This document shows, piece after piece, positions 26,444 through 34,988 of a stretch of 64,000 bases of DNA. The notes beneath the pieces are model-generated. The model was not told where the DNA came from, ran no database searches, and worked only from the letters and a program-made list of their open reading frames with translations. Within the stretch, counting starts at the first letter, position 1; each line of letters opens with the position of its first letter. A program made the position numbers and the translations under genes. Source of the DNA: Massilia sp. YIM B02769 (GTDB lineage Bacteria; Pseudomonadota; Gammaproteobacteria; Burkholderiales; Burkholderiaceae_D); NCBI RefSeq assembly GCF_030411995.1, contig NZ_JASNRC010000004.1, positions 1 to 64,000 of the forward strand, given 5' to 3'.

Positions 26444-26633
26444 GTCGGTCCTTCCGGGCTATGGGTGGGTATTGACGTGCCGCGGCCTGCGGCAGCGCAG
26501 CAACGGCACTTATATTAAAGACATTCTTGCTGGTACGCGGCACGGTAGACTTTTCGTCACTTCTGTTCATTCCGTACACGGAAGATGTATCATTTTGGAA
26601 ACCTCAGCCGTTTCCATCGATAAGGAAATCACC

Positions 26634-27953
26634 GTGATCCCTCGCCTGCCCCACGCCGCTGCGCTCGCCGCCGCACTCAGCTTTTCGCTCACCGCCCAGG
26701 CCCAGCTCCCTACGTCACTGAAAACCCAGGTCGCCGCCAGCGTCGACAAGGCCTGGCCCGCGTTGGAAGGCGTCTACAAGGACTTGCACGCGCACCCGGA
26801 ACTGGCGTTCCAGGAAACCCGCACCGCCGGCAAGCTGGCGGCCGAAATGCGCAAGCTCGGCTTCACGGTGACGGAAAAGGTCGGCAAGACCGGTGTCGTG
26901 GCGATCTACAAGAACGGCGCCGGCCCGACCGTGATGGTGCGTACCGAGCTCGATGGCCTGCCGATGGAAGAAAAGTCCGGCCTGCCCTATGCCAGCCGCG
27001 CGAAAGCGACCAGCGAAGGGCGCGAAAGCTTCACCGCCCACAGCTGCGGCCACGACATCCACATGACCTCCTGGCTGGCCACGGCGCGCACGCTGGTGAA
27101 CATGAAGTCGGAGTGGAGCGGCACGCTGATGTTCGTGGCCCAGCCGGCCGAGGAAACCGTGTCGGGCGCAAAGGCGATGCTGGCCGACGGCCTGTTCACG
27201 CGCTTCGGCAAACCGGATTATGCGTTCGCCCTGCACTCCTGGCCGCTGGCCCACGGCACGGTCGGCTACAACGTCGGCGCCGTGTCGTCGAACTCGGATG
27301 CGATCGAGATCGTGTTCAAGGGCCGCGGCGGCCACGGGTCGGCGCCGGACAAGGCGGTCGACCCGATCGCCATCGCTGCGCGTTTCGTCACCGACGTGCA
27401 GACCGTGGTCAGCCGCGAAAAGGACCCGAAGGAGTTCGGCGTGGTGACGATTGGCGCCATCAACGGCGGCACGGTCGGCAACATCATCCCCGACAGCGTG
27501 CAGGTGCGCGGCACCATCCGCTCCTACAGCCCGCAAGTGCGCGCCAAACTGCTCGACGGCGTGAAGCGCATCGCCCTGGCCTCGGCCGCGATGGCGAATG
27601 CGCCGGCGCCGCAAGTGGAGCTGATCCCGGGCGGCACGGCGATTGTCAACAGCGAGGCGCTGGTGCAGCAATTGGAGCCCGTGTTCAAGGATGCCTTCGG
27701 CGACGCCAATGCCCAGCGCATGCCGGCCATGACCGCCAGCGAAGACTTTTCCCAGTTCGTCGACCAGGGCGTGCCGTCGGTGTTCTTCTTCACCGGCGTG
27801 TACGACGCCAAAGACGTGGCCGAAGCGGCGCGCGAAGGCGGCAAGCCGATCGCCTTCAACCACTCGCCGTTCTACGCGCCGGTGCCGGAACCGTCGATCA
27901 AGACCGCCGCGCAGGCGATGAGCCTGGCGGTGCTGAATGTGCTGAAGCGCTGA
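26634..27953 (+). CDS. secreted M20-family amidohydrolase (hippurate hydrolase-like)
   Basis: This 439-aa protein has a signal peptide (PRLPHAAALAAALSFSLTAQAQ) and M20D metal-site motifs: DLHAHPELAFQE, TELDGLPMEE, HSCGHDIHM and QPAEETVSGAKAM, with dimerisation domain GRGGHGSAPDKAVDP. It would hydrolyse N-acyl amino acids or peptides in the periplasm. The start is taken as GTG at 26634 behind AAGGAAATCACC; no ATG fits the signal peptide. It is divergent from paoA with 190 bp between, and its stop is 4 bp from the SIMPL gene end (convergent). Confidence 0.88.
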   Translation: MIPRLPHAAALAAALSFSLTAQAQLPTSLKTQVAASVDKAWPALEGVYKDLHAHPELAFQETRTAGKLAAEMRKLGFTVTEKVGKTGVVAIYKNGAGPTVMVRTELDGLPMEEKSGLPYASRAKATSEGRESFTAHSCGHDIHMTSWLATARTLVNMKSEWSGTLMFVAQPAEETVSGAKAMLADGLFTRFGKPDYAFALHSWPLAHGTVGYNVGAVSSNSDAIEIVFKGRGGHGSAPDKAVDPIAIAARFVTDVQTVVSREKDPKEFGVVTIGAINGGTVGNIIPDSVQVRGTIRSYSPQVRAKLLDGVKRIALASAAMANAPAPQVELIPGGTAIVNSEALVQQLEPVFKDAFGDANAQRMPAMTASEDFSQFVDQGVPSVFFFTGVYDAKDVAEAAREGGKPIAFNHSPFYAPVPEPSIKTAAQAMSLAVLNVLKR

Positions 27954-27957
27954 GGCC

Positions 27958-28665
27958 TTATTCGAGCCTGAACACCACGTCGACCGGCTGCATCAGCTTC
28001 AGCGCTTCGATGGCGAGGAAGTCGCTCCTCGTCACGTTCGCGCTGGCGCCGCGGCGCGAACTGAAATCCTCGCGCAGCAGGCCCATTGCATAGCCGACGT
28101 TCTTCACCCCGGCCGGCGTGACGGCCGTGACGGCGCCGAGCTTGCGGCGCGCGCCCTTGGCGATGATCTCGGCGCGGCGGCGCGCTTCGCGCAAGGCGTT
28201 CGCCATCAGCTCGGCCTCGACTTCCTCGCGCGTGCTGGAGTCAAAAGAGGTGGCGAAGCTGCCCAGGTTCGGCATGTCGAGCAGGGGCGCGACCACGGCG
28301 GCCCACTTCGACAGATCGCGCATGTTGATGTGCACGCTGGAGCGCAGCTCGTACACGGGCGCGTCCGGCGGCGCGTCCTTCTGCTGCTCCTTGCGCACGT
28401 CGCGCGTTTCCATGTCCTCCAAAGACACGCCCTGCGCCTGCAGCAGCGCGCGCACCTCGGCGATGCGGGTCTCGACCGTCGTGCGCGCGGCTTGCGGGTC
28501 GGCGCCGGCCACCAGGATCTCGAAGTCGATGGCGCCGATGTCGGGCACGCGGTACACGGAAGCGTCGGCGCTCACGTGCACGAAAGGATAGCCCGGCAGG
28601 GGCGATGCGGCGGCGGCGAGCGGCAGCGTGGCGATGGCAACGGCGAGGGCAAGGCGTGTCAGCAT
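27958..28665 (-). CDS. SIMPL-domain (DUF541) periplasmic protein
   Basis: This 235-aa protein has a signal peptide (MLTRLALAVAIATLPLAAAA) and a SIMPL/DUF541 domain with ADASVYRVPDIGAIDFEI and ALREARRRAEIIAKGARRKLG, the second being the most conserved block of the family. E. coli YggE is the best-known member, linked to oxidative stress; biochemical function is unknown. The start at 28665 follows GGAG. It is divergent from the blaI-like regulator, and the perfect 22-bp palindrome at 28705-28726 sits 40 bp upstream, so the regulator may also control this gene. Confidence 0.85.
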   Translation of the reverse strand: MLTRLALAVAIATLPLAAAASPLPGYPFVHVSADASVYRVPDIGAIDFEILVAGADPQAARTTVETRIAEVRALLQAQGVSLEDMETRDVRKEQQKDAPPDAPVYELRSSVHINMRDLSKWAAVVAPLLDMPNLGSFATSFDSSTREEVEAELMANALREARRRAEIIAKGARRKLGAVTAVTPAGVKNVGYAMGLLREDFSSRRGASANVTRSDFLAIEALKLMQPVDVVFRLE

Positions 28666-28704
28666 GGGGTCTCCAGGGTGGTCAAGTGCTGCCAGCATAG
28701 GCCA

Positions 28705-28726
28705 ATGTAGACATCGATGTCTACAT
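28705..28726. promoter_or_regulatory. perfect 22-bp palindrome, likely BlaI-type operator
   Basis: Half-site ATGTAGACATC followed by its exact complement. It contains TGTA/TACA ends like BlaI/MecI operators. Two further TAGACA half-sites occur at 28763-28768 and 28777-28782, closer to the regulator start at 28820. Confidence 0.7.
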
Positions 28727-28819
28727 ATTTCGAGAAGCATTCAAAGCACGATTCAAATCACATAGACAAGAATTTCTAGACAAGCTATTCTGGAAGCGTC
28801 CCGTTACCAAGGAAGCGCC

Positions 28820-29203
28820 ATGCCCACCCCGTCCGATCTCCCCAAGCCGACCGCGGCCGAACTCGATCTCCTGCAGGTACTGTGGCCGCTGGGCGCCGCC
28901 ACCGCGCGCCAAGTGCATGAAAGCATGCAGAAGAACCGCCCCGACGTCACCTACGCCACCGTGCTGCGCCTGATGCAGATCATGCACACCAAGGGCCTCC
29001 TGATACGCGACGAAAGCGAGCGTTCGCACGTGTACGCGCCGGCCCAGCCGCAGGATTCGCTGCAGACCAATTTGCTGAAAGACCTGGTGCAGCGCGCCTT
29101 TGCCGGTTCGGCCAAGGCCCTGGTGCTGGCCGCGCTGAAAAGCGGCATCTCGAAAAAGGAACGCGCCGAGATCGAGAAGCTGCTGAAGGAGGACAAGGAA
29201 TGA
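28820..29203 (+). CDS. BlaI/MecI-family transcriptional repressor
   Basis: This 127-aa winged-helix regulator has the BlaI pattern: PTAAELDLLQVLWPLGAATARQVHESM, VTYATVLRLMQIMHTKGLL (recognition helix and wing) and a C-terminal dimerisation helix ending KKERAEIEKLLKED. In the family it is inactivated by proteolysis triggered by a membrane M56 sensor. The sensor gene follows with a 4-bp ATGA overlap, and a palindromic operator lies upstream. Confidence 0.93.
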   Translation: MPTPSDLPKPTAAELDLLQVLWPLGAATARQVHESMQKNRPDVTYATVLRLMQIMHTKGLLIRDESERSHVYAPAQPQDSLQTNLLKDLVQRAFAGSAKALVLAALKSGISKKERAEIEKLLKEDKE

Positions 29204-30468
29204 CGCTGCAGACCCTGGTATCCCAGCTCGGCTGGGTGCTGCTCGACTTTCTCTGGCAGGGCGCGCTGATCGGCTGCGCAACCGCGCTGCTGCTGCTCGC
29301 CCTGCGCAACGCGCGCGCCGAATCGCGCTACCTGGTGGCCTGCGGCGGCCTGCTGCTCTGCCTGTTGTGGCCGGCCGCCACGCTGGTGCTGCGCCTGTCG
29401 CATGGCGCGGATGCCGGCGCCGCCGCCCTGCCCCTCGGCCACTGGATGGCCGGCGGCACGGTGCAGGCCGACGGCTGGTTCGACACCTTGCAGGGCAAGT
29501 TGTCCTGGGTGGTCGGCGCCTGGGCTTTCTGCGCGGCGGCGCTGGCCCTGCGCATGGTGCTCGGCCTGGTGTGGATCGGGCGGGCGGCGCGGCGCGAGGC
29601 CGGCAATGCGCAGTGGCAGGCGCGCCTGGACCTGCTTGCGCGCGGCGTCGGCATTGGCCGTGCGGTGCGCTTGCGCATCGTCGATGGCCTGGCCAGCCCG
29701 GTCACGGCCGGCTGGTGGAAGCCGGTGGTGCTGGTGCCGGCGGCCCTGGCGTCGGGCATGCCGCCGCAATTGCTGGAAGCCTTGCTGGCGCACGAACTGG
29801 CGCATGTGCGCCGCTGCGACTACCTGGTCAACCTGGTGCAGAGCGTGATCGAGACCCTGCTGTTCTACCACCCGGCCGTGTGGTGGATCTCGCACCGCAT
29901 CCGCGTCGAGCGCGAACACATTGCCGACGACCTGGCTGCGCGCCAGATCGGCGAACCGCGGCGCCTTGCCCTGGCGCTTTCCGAACTGGAAAAACTCCAG
30001 TTCTCCAACAACAAGCTGGCCATGGCGGCCAATGGAGGAGATCTCATGCAACGCATCAAACGACTGGTCCGTCCCACGCCCGATATGCAGGCACTGAACT
30101 GGAAGGCGGCGCTTCCCGTGCTGGGCCTGAGCGCCACCCTGCTGGTCGGCTGCGCGCAGGCGCCGGTGGCCGACAGCGCGGCCGACGCCGTCACCACCCC
30201 GCCGCTCGCCCAGTTCAGCAGCTGCGCCAAGCCGCAGTACCCGGCCGACGCGCTGGCCAAGCGGCTCCAGGGCACAGTGACCTTGCAGTTCAAGGTCGAG
30301 ACCGATGGCAGCGTGCAGGACTCGAAGGTGATGAAGTCGAGCGGGGATGCGTCGCTCGACGAAGCGGCGCGCGTGGCGATTGCCAAGTGCACCTTTACGC
30401 CGGCAACGGTGAACGGCAAGCCGAAGGCGGCGTGGGCGCCGGTGCAGTATGTGTGGTCGCTGGAGTAG
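29200..30468 (+). CDS. BlaR1-like M56 metallopeptidase with C-terminal TonB domain
   Basis: This 422-aa membrane protein has four hydrophobic segments and an M56 peptidase domain with zinc motif LLAHELAHVRRCDY (HExxH) and downstream EREHIADDLA. After a further lipoprotein-like segment (LGLSATLLVGCAQ, about 300) it ends in a TonB-type energy-transducer domain (PQYPADALAKRLQGTVTLQFKV...). Classical BlaR1 ends in a penicillin-binding sensor instead, so what is sensed here is likely different. It is co-transcribed with the blaI-like gene. Such M56-TonB fusions are known, but their signals are mostly undefined. Confidence 0.9.
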   Translation: MTLQTLVSQLGWVLLDFLWQGALIGCATALLLLALRNARAESRYLVACGGLLLCLLWPAATLVLRLSHGADAGAAALPLGHWMAGGTVQADGWFDTLQGKLSWVVGAWAFCAAALALRMVLGLVWIGRAARREAGNAQWQARLDLLARGVGIGRAVRLRIVDGLASPVTAGWWKPVVLVPAALASGMPPQLLEALLAHELAHVRRCDYLVNLVQSVIETLLFYHPAVWWISHRIRVEREHIADDLAARQIGEPRRLALALSELEKLQFSNNKLAMAANGGDLMQRIKRLVRPTPDMQALNWKAALPVLGLSATLLVGCAQAPVADSAADAVTTPPLAQFSSCAKPQYPADALAKRLQGTVTLQFKVETDGSVQDSKVMKSSGDASLDEAARVAIAKCTFTPATVNGKPKAAWAPVQYVWSLE

Positions 30469-30503
30469 AGAACCGCGATTGTTCGCCATTGGTTGCGCCG
30501 TTC

Positions 30504-30700
30504 GTAGGGTGGGCACCCCGTGCCCACGCGGAACGATGATCATTGTTGCCGCTTGTCGTATCGAGATTGACGCAGGTTGCCGGCGTGTCAGGAGCGTGTC
30601 GCCAACGTCTCCATCATGGTTGGCGCCGCGGAGCGAATCGTCGCGGCAGCGAACGATGGATGCACACGTAACCGCGTGGGCACGGGGTGCCCACCGTACG
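30504..30700. repeat. palindromic repeat pair, inverted, 197 bp overall
   Basis: Units at 30504-30530 (plus) and 30673-30700 (minus), both with stem GGGCAC/GTGCCC, flank a 142-bp spacer. The pair at 52184-52380 has the same stems and exactly the same overall length. It fills the gap between the convergent M56-TonB and scoB genes; I see no ORF in the spacer. Confidence 0.85.
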
Positions 30701-30752
30701 TTACCGCGAGCGAATCCGGTCGTACCTCGATAATGCGCGCACAGCCGCAGTA

Positions 30753-30784
30753 AACGACAAAGGGCGCTGATATGTCAGCGCCCT
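30753..30784 (-). terminator. Rho-independent terminator after scoB
   Basis: On the minus strand AGGGCGCTGA, a 4-base loop and TCAGCGCCCT (10-bp perfect stem, plus positions 30761-30784) are followed by TTGTCGTTT. It lies 23 bp beyond the scoB stop. Confidence 0.85.
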
Positions 30785-30806
30785 CTTCATTCAACGCGAC
30801 GAAGGA

Positions 30807-31457
30807 TTACACCGCCGACACGTCCAGCTCCGCCCCGGTCGCCGCCAGCACGTCTTCCTTGCTGACACCCGGCGCCAGCTCGACCAGCTTCAGCCCGGTG
30901 CCGGTGACGTCGATCACGCCCAGGTCGGTAATGATGCGGTCGACCACGCCCACGCCGGTCAGCGGCAAATCGCATTTCTTGAGGATCTTGTGCGAGGTCG
31001 TGCCGTCCTTGGCGGTGGCGACGTGTTCCATCACCACGACCACGCGCTTGACGCCGGCCACCAGGTCCATCGCGCCGCCCATGCCCTTCACCATCTTGCC
31101 GGGGATCATCCAGTTCGCCAGGTCGCCGCCTTCCGAGACCTGCATCGCGCCCAGGATGGCCAGGTTGATCTTGCCGCCGCGGATCATGCCGAAGGAATCC
31201 GCCGAGCTGAAGTAGGCAGCGCCCGGCAGCGCCGTGACGGTTTGCTTGCCGGCGTTGATCAGGTCAGCGTCCACCGCATCGTCCGTTGGGAAGGGGCCGA
31301 TGCCGAGCAAGCCGTTTTCCGATTGCAGGAAGACTTCGATATCGTTCGGTACGTAGTTGGCGACAAGGGTCGGCAAGCCGATACCCAGGTTCACATAAAA
31401 GCCGTCCTGCAGTTCCTTCGCTGCGCGCGCGGCCATTTCATCACGAGTCCATGCCAT
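30807..31457 (-). CDS. scoB: 3-oxoacid CoA-transferase subunit B
   Basis: This 216-aa beta subunit has the catalytic Glu block [14 protein letters not shown], start [30 protein letters not shown] and [13 protein letters not shown]. With ScoA it moves CoA from succinyl-CoA to acetoacetate. The ATG at 31457 lies 17 bp after the scoA stop. The downstream terminator marks the operon end. Confidence 0.94.
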   Translation of the reverse strand: MAWTRDEMAARAAKELQDGFYVNLGIGLPTLVANYVPNDIEVFLQSENGLLGIGPFPTDDAVDADLINAGKQTVTALPGAAYFSSADSFGMIRGGKINLAILGAMQVSEGGDLANWMIPGKMVKGMGGAMDLVAGVKRVVVVMEHVATAKDGTTSHKILKKCDLPLTGVGVVDRIITDLGVIDVTGTGLKLVELAPGVSKEDVLAATGAELDVSAV

Positions 31458-31474
31458 GTTCTGTCTCCGAATAA

Positions 31475-32173
31475 TTAGTTGGCGCGCACGGTGCGCTGTT
31501 CGATGCGCTTTTCCGGCGTCGGATTGTGGACGATGCGGTGTACGAAGATGCTCGGGGTGTGCACCTGGTCCGGGTCGATCTCGCCGATCTCGACCAGTTC
31601 CTCGACTTCCGCGATGCAGACCTTGCCCGCCGTGGCCACGTTCGGATTGAAGTTGCGCGCGGTCTTGCGGAACACCAGGTTGCCGGCCTTGTCGGCCTTC
31701 CAGGCTTTCACCAGCGAGACGTCCGGCACCAGCGAGCGCTCCATCACATACTGTTCGCCATCGAATTCGCGCGTTTCCTTGCCGTCGGCAACGATGGTGC
31801 CGTAGCCGGTTTTCGTGAAGAAGGCCGGGATGCCGGCGCCGCCCGCGCGCAGCTTCTCGGCCAGCGTGCCTTGCGGGGTGAATTCGAGTTCGAGTTCGCC
31901 GGCCAGGAACTGGCGCGCGAATTCCTTGTTTTCGCCCACATAGGAGGCGATCATTTTCTTGATCTGGCGCGTTTCCAGCAGCTGGCCGAGGCCGAAGCCA
32001 TCCACGCCGGCGTTGTTGGAAACCGCGGTCAATCCCTTCACGCCCGAATCGCGCAGCGCCGCGATCAGCGCCTCGGGAATGCCGCACAGGCCGAAGCCGC
32101 CGACAGCGATCATCTGGCCGTCTTGCACGACGCCGGCCAGCGCCGACACCGCGTCTGGATACACTTTGTTCAT
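31475..32173 (-). CDS. scoA: 3-oxoacid CoA-transferase subunit A
   Basis: This 232-aa alpha subunit has the family block [14 protein letters not shown] near the N-terminus, [14 protein letters not shown] and [16 protein letters not shown]. It pairs with ScoB in acetoacetate activation and, with bdhA at 6.3 kb, supports use of hydroxybutyrate or PHB. It is divergent from the PAS-LuxR regulator gene (starts 146 bp apart), which is a candidate controller. Confidence 0.94.
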   Translation of the reverse strand: MNKVYPDAVSALAGVVQDGQMIAVGGFGLCGIPEALIAALRDSGVKGLTAVSNNAGVDGFGLGQLLETRQIKKMIASYVGENKEFARQFLAGELELEFTPQGTLAEKLRAGGAGIPAFFTKTGYGTIVADGKETREFDGEQYVMERSLVPDVSLVKAWKADKAGNLVFRKTARNFNPNVATAGKVCIAEVEELVEIGEIDPDQVHTPSIFVHRIVHNPTPEKRIEQRTVRAN

Positions 32174-32318
32174 ACCCGTCCCTTTTATGAGTTAAGCCCG
32201 GAAAGCTCTTTATGTCCTGCAGAGTAGAGCGAGCCAGCATAAAATACGCTTGCGCAAAGCACAATACCGTAGAAATACCGCCTCGCGCGGAACTCCCTTC
32301 CCAGTCGACCTGCATCAG

Positions 32319-32879
32319 ATGAATTCATCATACGCCATTGATTACGAAATGATTTTCCAGCATGCCCCGGTCGGCATGTGCATTTCGGTGAACCGTGTGA
32401 TCCAGTCCGGCAACGTGGCGCTGGCATCGATGTTCGGCTACGCGCAAGGCCAGCTCGACGGCCAATCCTTCGCCGTGCTCTACCCCACCATGGATGAATT
32501 CCTGCGCACCGGCGACCGCATCGTGCCGATCATGAATGCGCGCGGACGCTATTCCGACGAGCGCATCATGCGCCGCGGCGATGGAGAATTGTTCTGGTGC
32601 CACGTGACCGGGCGCTCGCTGAACCCGGCCGAGCCGCTCGGCGCCGGTGTATGGACCTTCGAGGACGTAAGCGAGAAGCGCCCCGTCACCGCCGAACTCA
32701 CGCCGCGCGAACGCGAAATCGCCGCCCTCCTCGTCGAAGGCAAGACCAGCAAGGTGATCGCGCGCGAAACCGACCTCAGCCCACGCACGGTGGAAATGCA
32801 CCGGGCGAAACTGATGCGCAAGTTCGCCGCCTCCACCTCGTCGGAACTGGTGCACAAGCTGGTCGGCGTGGCGCGCTGA
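32319..32879 (+). CDS. PAS-LuxR transcriptional regulator
   Basis: This 186-aa protein has an N-terminal PAS domain (about 8-115; [20 protein letters not shown] and [12 protein letters not shown]) and a C-terminal LuxR-type HTH (about 122-180; [40 protein letters not shown] written in the usual order). There is no receiver, so a small ligand or redox cue bound by PAS is likely. The start at 32319 ([11 protein letters not shown]) begins the PAS domain. Divergence from scoAB suggests it regulates that operon (inference). Confidence 0.87.
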   Translation: MNSSYAIDYEMIFQHAPVGMCISVNRVIQSGNVALASMFGYAQGQLDGQSFAVLYPTMDEFLRTGDRIVPIMNARGRYSDERIMRRGDGELFWCHVTGRSLNPAEPLGAGVWTFEDVSEKRPVTAELTPREREIAALLVEGKTSKVIARETDLSPRTVEMHRAKLMRKFAASTSSELVHKLVGVAR

Positions 32880-32905
32880 CACCTCTCGCCCAAGCTGCAA
32901 GCAAG

Positions 32906-32922
32906 ATCTGTCATTGACAGAT
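32906..32922. promoter_or_regulatory. perfect palindrome ahead of the secreted-protein gene
   Basis: ATCTGTCA-T-TGACAGAT, 8-bp arms with a one-base centre, lies 27 bp after the LuxR gene and 78 bp before the next start. It lacks a T-run, so an operator is more likely than a terminator. Confidence 0.4.
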
Positions 32923-32999
32923 TGCCTATTGCGAGAAAAGAAACTAAACTGATGCTCCTGGACAATATTTCGTCTTAACAATACTCTTGGAGCAGCTTC

Positions 33000-33797
33000 A
33001 TGAAACGATTCAACCGGCTTCTCGTGGCCCTTCTCGCCAGCCCCCTGCTGGCAGGCGCAGCGCTGGCGGCCCCGATCACCAACACCGACGTCGTCAAATT
33101 GCTCGACGCCGGCATGCCGGAAGAAGTCGTGCTGCAAGCGATCAACAATGGCCAGGCACGTTTCGACACCTCGGCCAATGCCCTGATCGCGCTGAAGGCC
33201 AAGGGCGCCACGCCCAACGTGCTGAAGGCCATGCTGCAGGCCGGCGACGCGAAGAAGACCGGCGGCGCCGCGCCTGCCGCCAAGGCCGCATCGGGCTACA
33301 ACCCGGAAGAAGTGACCGTGGTCGTCGACGGCCAGCCGAGCATCATGCAGTACCGCATCGCGCAGTCGCGCAGCGCCGCCCGCGCGCTCGGCTTCGGCGG
33401 CATGGCCACCTATGCCACCCTGAGCGGCAGCGCCGCCCAGCGCCGCCTGGCCGGCACGCCGGAATTCATCATCTCGGTGCCGCGCAATGCCCAGGCGCCG
33501 GACTACCTGACCCTGGCCAATTTCGCCGTGCGTAACAACGGCACCCGCGAAGTCATGACCGGCGGCGGCTACATGTCCTACACCAGCGGCATCAACAAGA
33601 GCCGTGTTGTTCCGGTCAGCAGCGAAGCCTTGGCCGACCAGTCGGGCGCGCGCGACGGCTTCGTCCTGTACTCGGTGAAGCCGTCGGCGCCGCTGCAGAA
33701 AGGCGAATACGCGCTGGTGCTGTACACCGGCGAAATGCGCACCGCCGGCTTCTTCTCGCAGAACACCAACAGCTACTTCGATTTCGGAGTGGACTGA
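33000..33797 (+). CDS. secreted protein of unknown function
   Basis: This 265-aa protein has a signal peptide (MKRFNRLLVALLASPLLAGAALAAP). A short helical domain follows (about 25-80) with ITNTDVVKLLDAGMPEEVVLQAI and ALKAKGATPNVLKAML, a pattern seen in small bacterial periplasmic domains. Then come a linker (90-100) and a beta-rich C-terminal domain (about 105-265) ending in SYFDFGVD. I do not recognise the C-terminal family. The gene looks monocistronic and has a good ribosome site (CTTGGAGCAGCTTC). Confidence 0.75.
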   Translation: MKRFNRLLVALLASPLLAGAALAAPITNTDVVKLLDAGMPEEVVLQAINNGQARFDTSANALIALKAKGATPNVLKAMLQAGDAKKTGGAAPAAKAASGYNPEEVTVVVDGQPSIMQYRIAQSRSAARALGFGGMATYATLSGSAAQRRLAGTPEFIISVPRNAQAPDYLTLANFAVRNNGTREVMTGGGYMSYTSGINKSRVVPVSSEALADQSGARDGFVLYSVKPSAPLQKGEYALVLYTGEMRTAGFFSQNTNSYFDFGVD

Positions 33798-33837
33798 CTC
33801 CAGGATTGGAGTGGCATGCGGGCCGCCTGCGTGGCGG

Positions 33838-34449
33838 CTAGTCGACGCCGGCCATGTTCATCATGGCCGGTTGCACATCCAGGGCCCGGGTACTGCTCAG
33901 CACCAGCGCCAATCCCGGCAATTCGTGGAAGAGATCGTGGGTGGCTTCGCAGCCCAGCTTGATATGGGCCTCGTGGCGGCACCACATTTGGTAAAAGGCG
34001 GGCACGCGCGCGGCCGGACCCAGCGCCCGCAAGCGCTCTGCCGGCTCATCCCCAAAGGCCTGGGCGGCAATCGCGAGCACGTCGCGCCCGGGAGCGATGC
34101 GTTCGATGTCCAGCCCAACCGGCCCGGACAGGCTGACCGCGCAGGCGACCCACTGGCCGCTGTGGGAAATGCTCAGGCCAAGGCCGGGCTGAGGCGGAAA
34201 GGCCAGCGCCGGCGCATTGCCGGGCCGTTCATCGAGCATCACCTCGCGCGGCGCGACGCCCAGCAGTTCGCCCAGCGCCCTGCGCAGCAGCACGCGGCCG
34301 GCGACGAACTGGCGCCGCCGCTCGGCGCGCACGAAGCGCGCATGGCGCAGGCGCTCGGCCTCGTTCAGCCAGGCGGCGCCGGCCGCGAACCAGTCCTCGC
34401 CCAGCGGCGCCGTATCGGCCAGCCACAGCAGCGTTTCTGTCGTCGCCAT
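33838..34449 (-). CDS. 4'-phosphopantetheinyl transferase (Sfp-type)
   Basis: This 203-aa protein has the PPTase motifs: FVRAERRRQFVAGRVLLRRAL, SISHSGQWVACAVS, GLDIE with the Mg-binding Asp and Glu (about 112-116), and WCRHEAHIKLG, the counterpart of W..KEA.... It converts apo-ACP to holo-ACP. As the last gene of the APE operon its natural targets are the two ACPs encoded at 49.8-50.4 kb. Here the usual Lys of KEA is replaced by His (RHEA), a minor deviation. Confidence 0.9.
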   Translation of the reverse strand: MATTETLLWLADTAPLGEDWFAAGAAWLNEAERLRHARFVRAERRRQFVAGRVLLRRALGELLGVAPREVMLDERPGNAPALAFPPQPGLGLSISHSGQWVACAVSLSGPVGLDIERIAPGRDVLAIAAQAFGDEPAERLRALGPAARVPAFYQMWCRHEAHIKLGCEATHDLFHELPGLALVLSSTRALDVQPAMMNMAGVD

Positions 34450-34465
34450 GGCTGCTTCCTGCTGC

Positions 34466-34906
34466 TTACTTGAGCTTGACGAAGTCGGCCTTCAGCGCCA
34501 CGCCGGTCATCATCGCGCCGTCGTGGCACTCGAACTCGGTTTCGCTCGAATACTCGACGTTCTTGTAGTTGCTGACGATGTTCACCACGGCATTCGCGCC
34601 GAGTTCCTGCGCGCGCGCCTTCAGGCGCAGCATGGCCGACAGGAAGGCCCAGTTGCACGACTTCTCGGGCGACTTGCCGAAGGAATTGGTCTTCTGGCTG
34701 GTCTGGTCGGTACCCAGCTTCTTCAGGACCGCCGGGGTCTTCTGCTTGCCGAAGTAGAACTTGACGTCGTCGCCCAGGCGCGACTGGGCGTCGTTGTCGG
34801 CCATGGCGGCGTCCAGCGGCATCATCAGCTTGGTGTCGCGGGCCTGGGCCGGGAGGATGCTGCCGATGGCGGCGATCACGATGATGGATAAAGCAACTTT
34901 TTTCAT
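34466..34906 (-). CDS. APE-cluster periplasmic protein, YbjQ-like core
   Basis: This 146-aa protein has a signal peptide (MKKVALSIIVIAAIGSILPAQA) and a core with CNWAFLSAMLRLKARAQELGANAVVNIVSNYKNV, resembling the YbjQ/heavy-metal-binding-like fold in which RAxxLGANAVV is the conserved helix-strand. Such genes recur in aryl polyene clusters, sometimes misnamed excinuclease subunit. Role unknown; export suggests a part in assembly or placement of the pigment lipid. The ATG at 34906 has AAAGGAAATAAC upstream. Confidence 0.75.
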   Translation of the reverse strand: MKKVALSIIVIAAIGSILPAQARDTKLMMPLDAAMADNDAQSRLGDDVKFYFGKQKTPAVLKKLGTDQTSQKTNSFGKSPEKSCNWAFLSAMLRLKARAQELGANAVVNIVSNYKNVEYSSETEFECHDGAMMTGVALKADFVKLK

Positions 34907-34988
34907 TGTTATTTCCTTTTTATTGAACATCTTGAAAATGGCGATGCTCACGCGCCGCCGACCTTGCTGCATGATGAACAGAGCGGCT

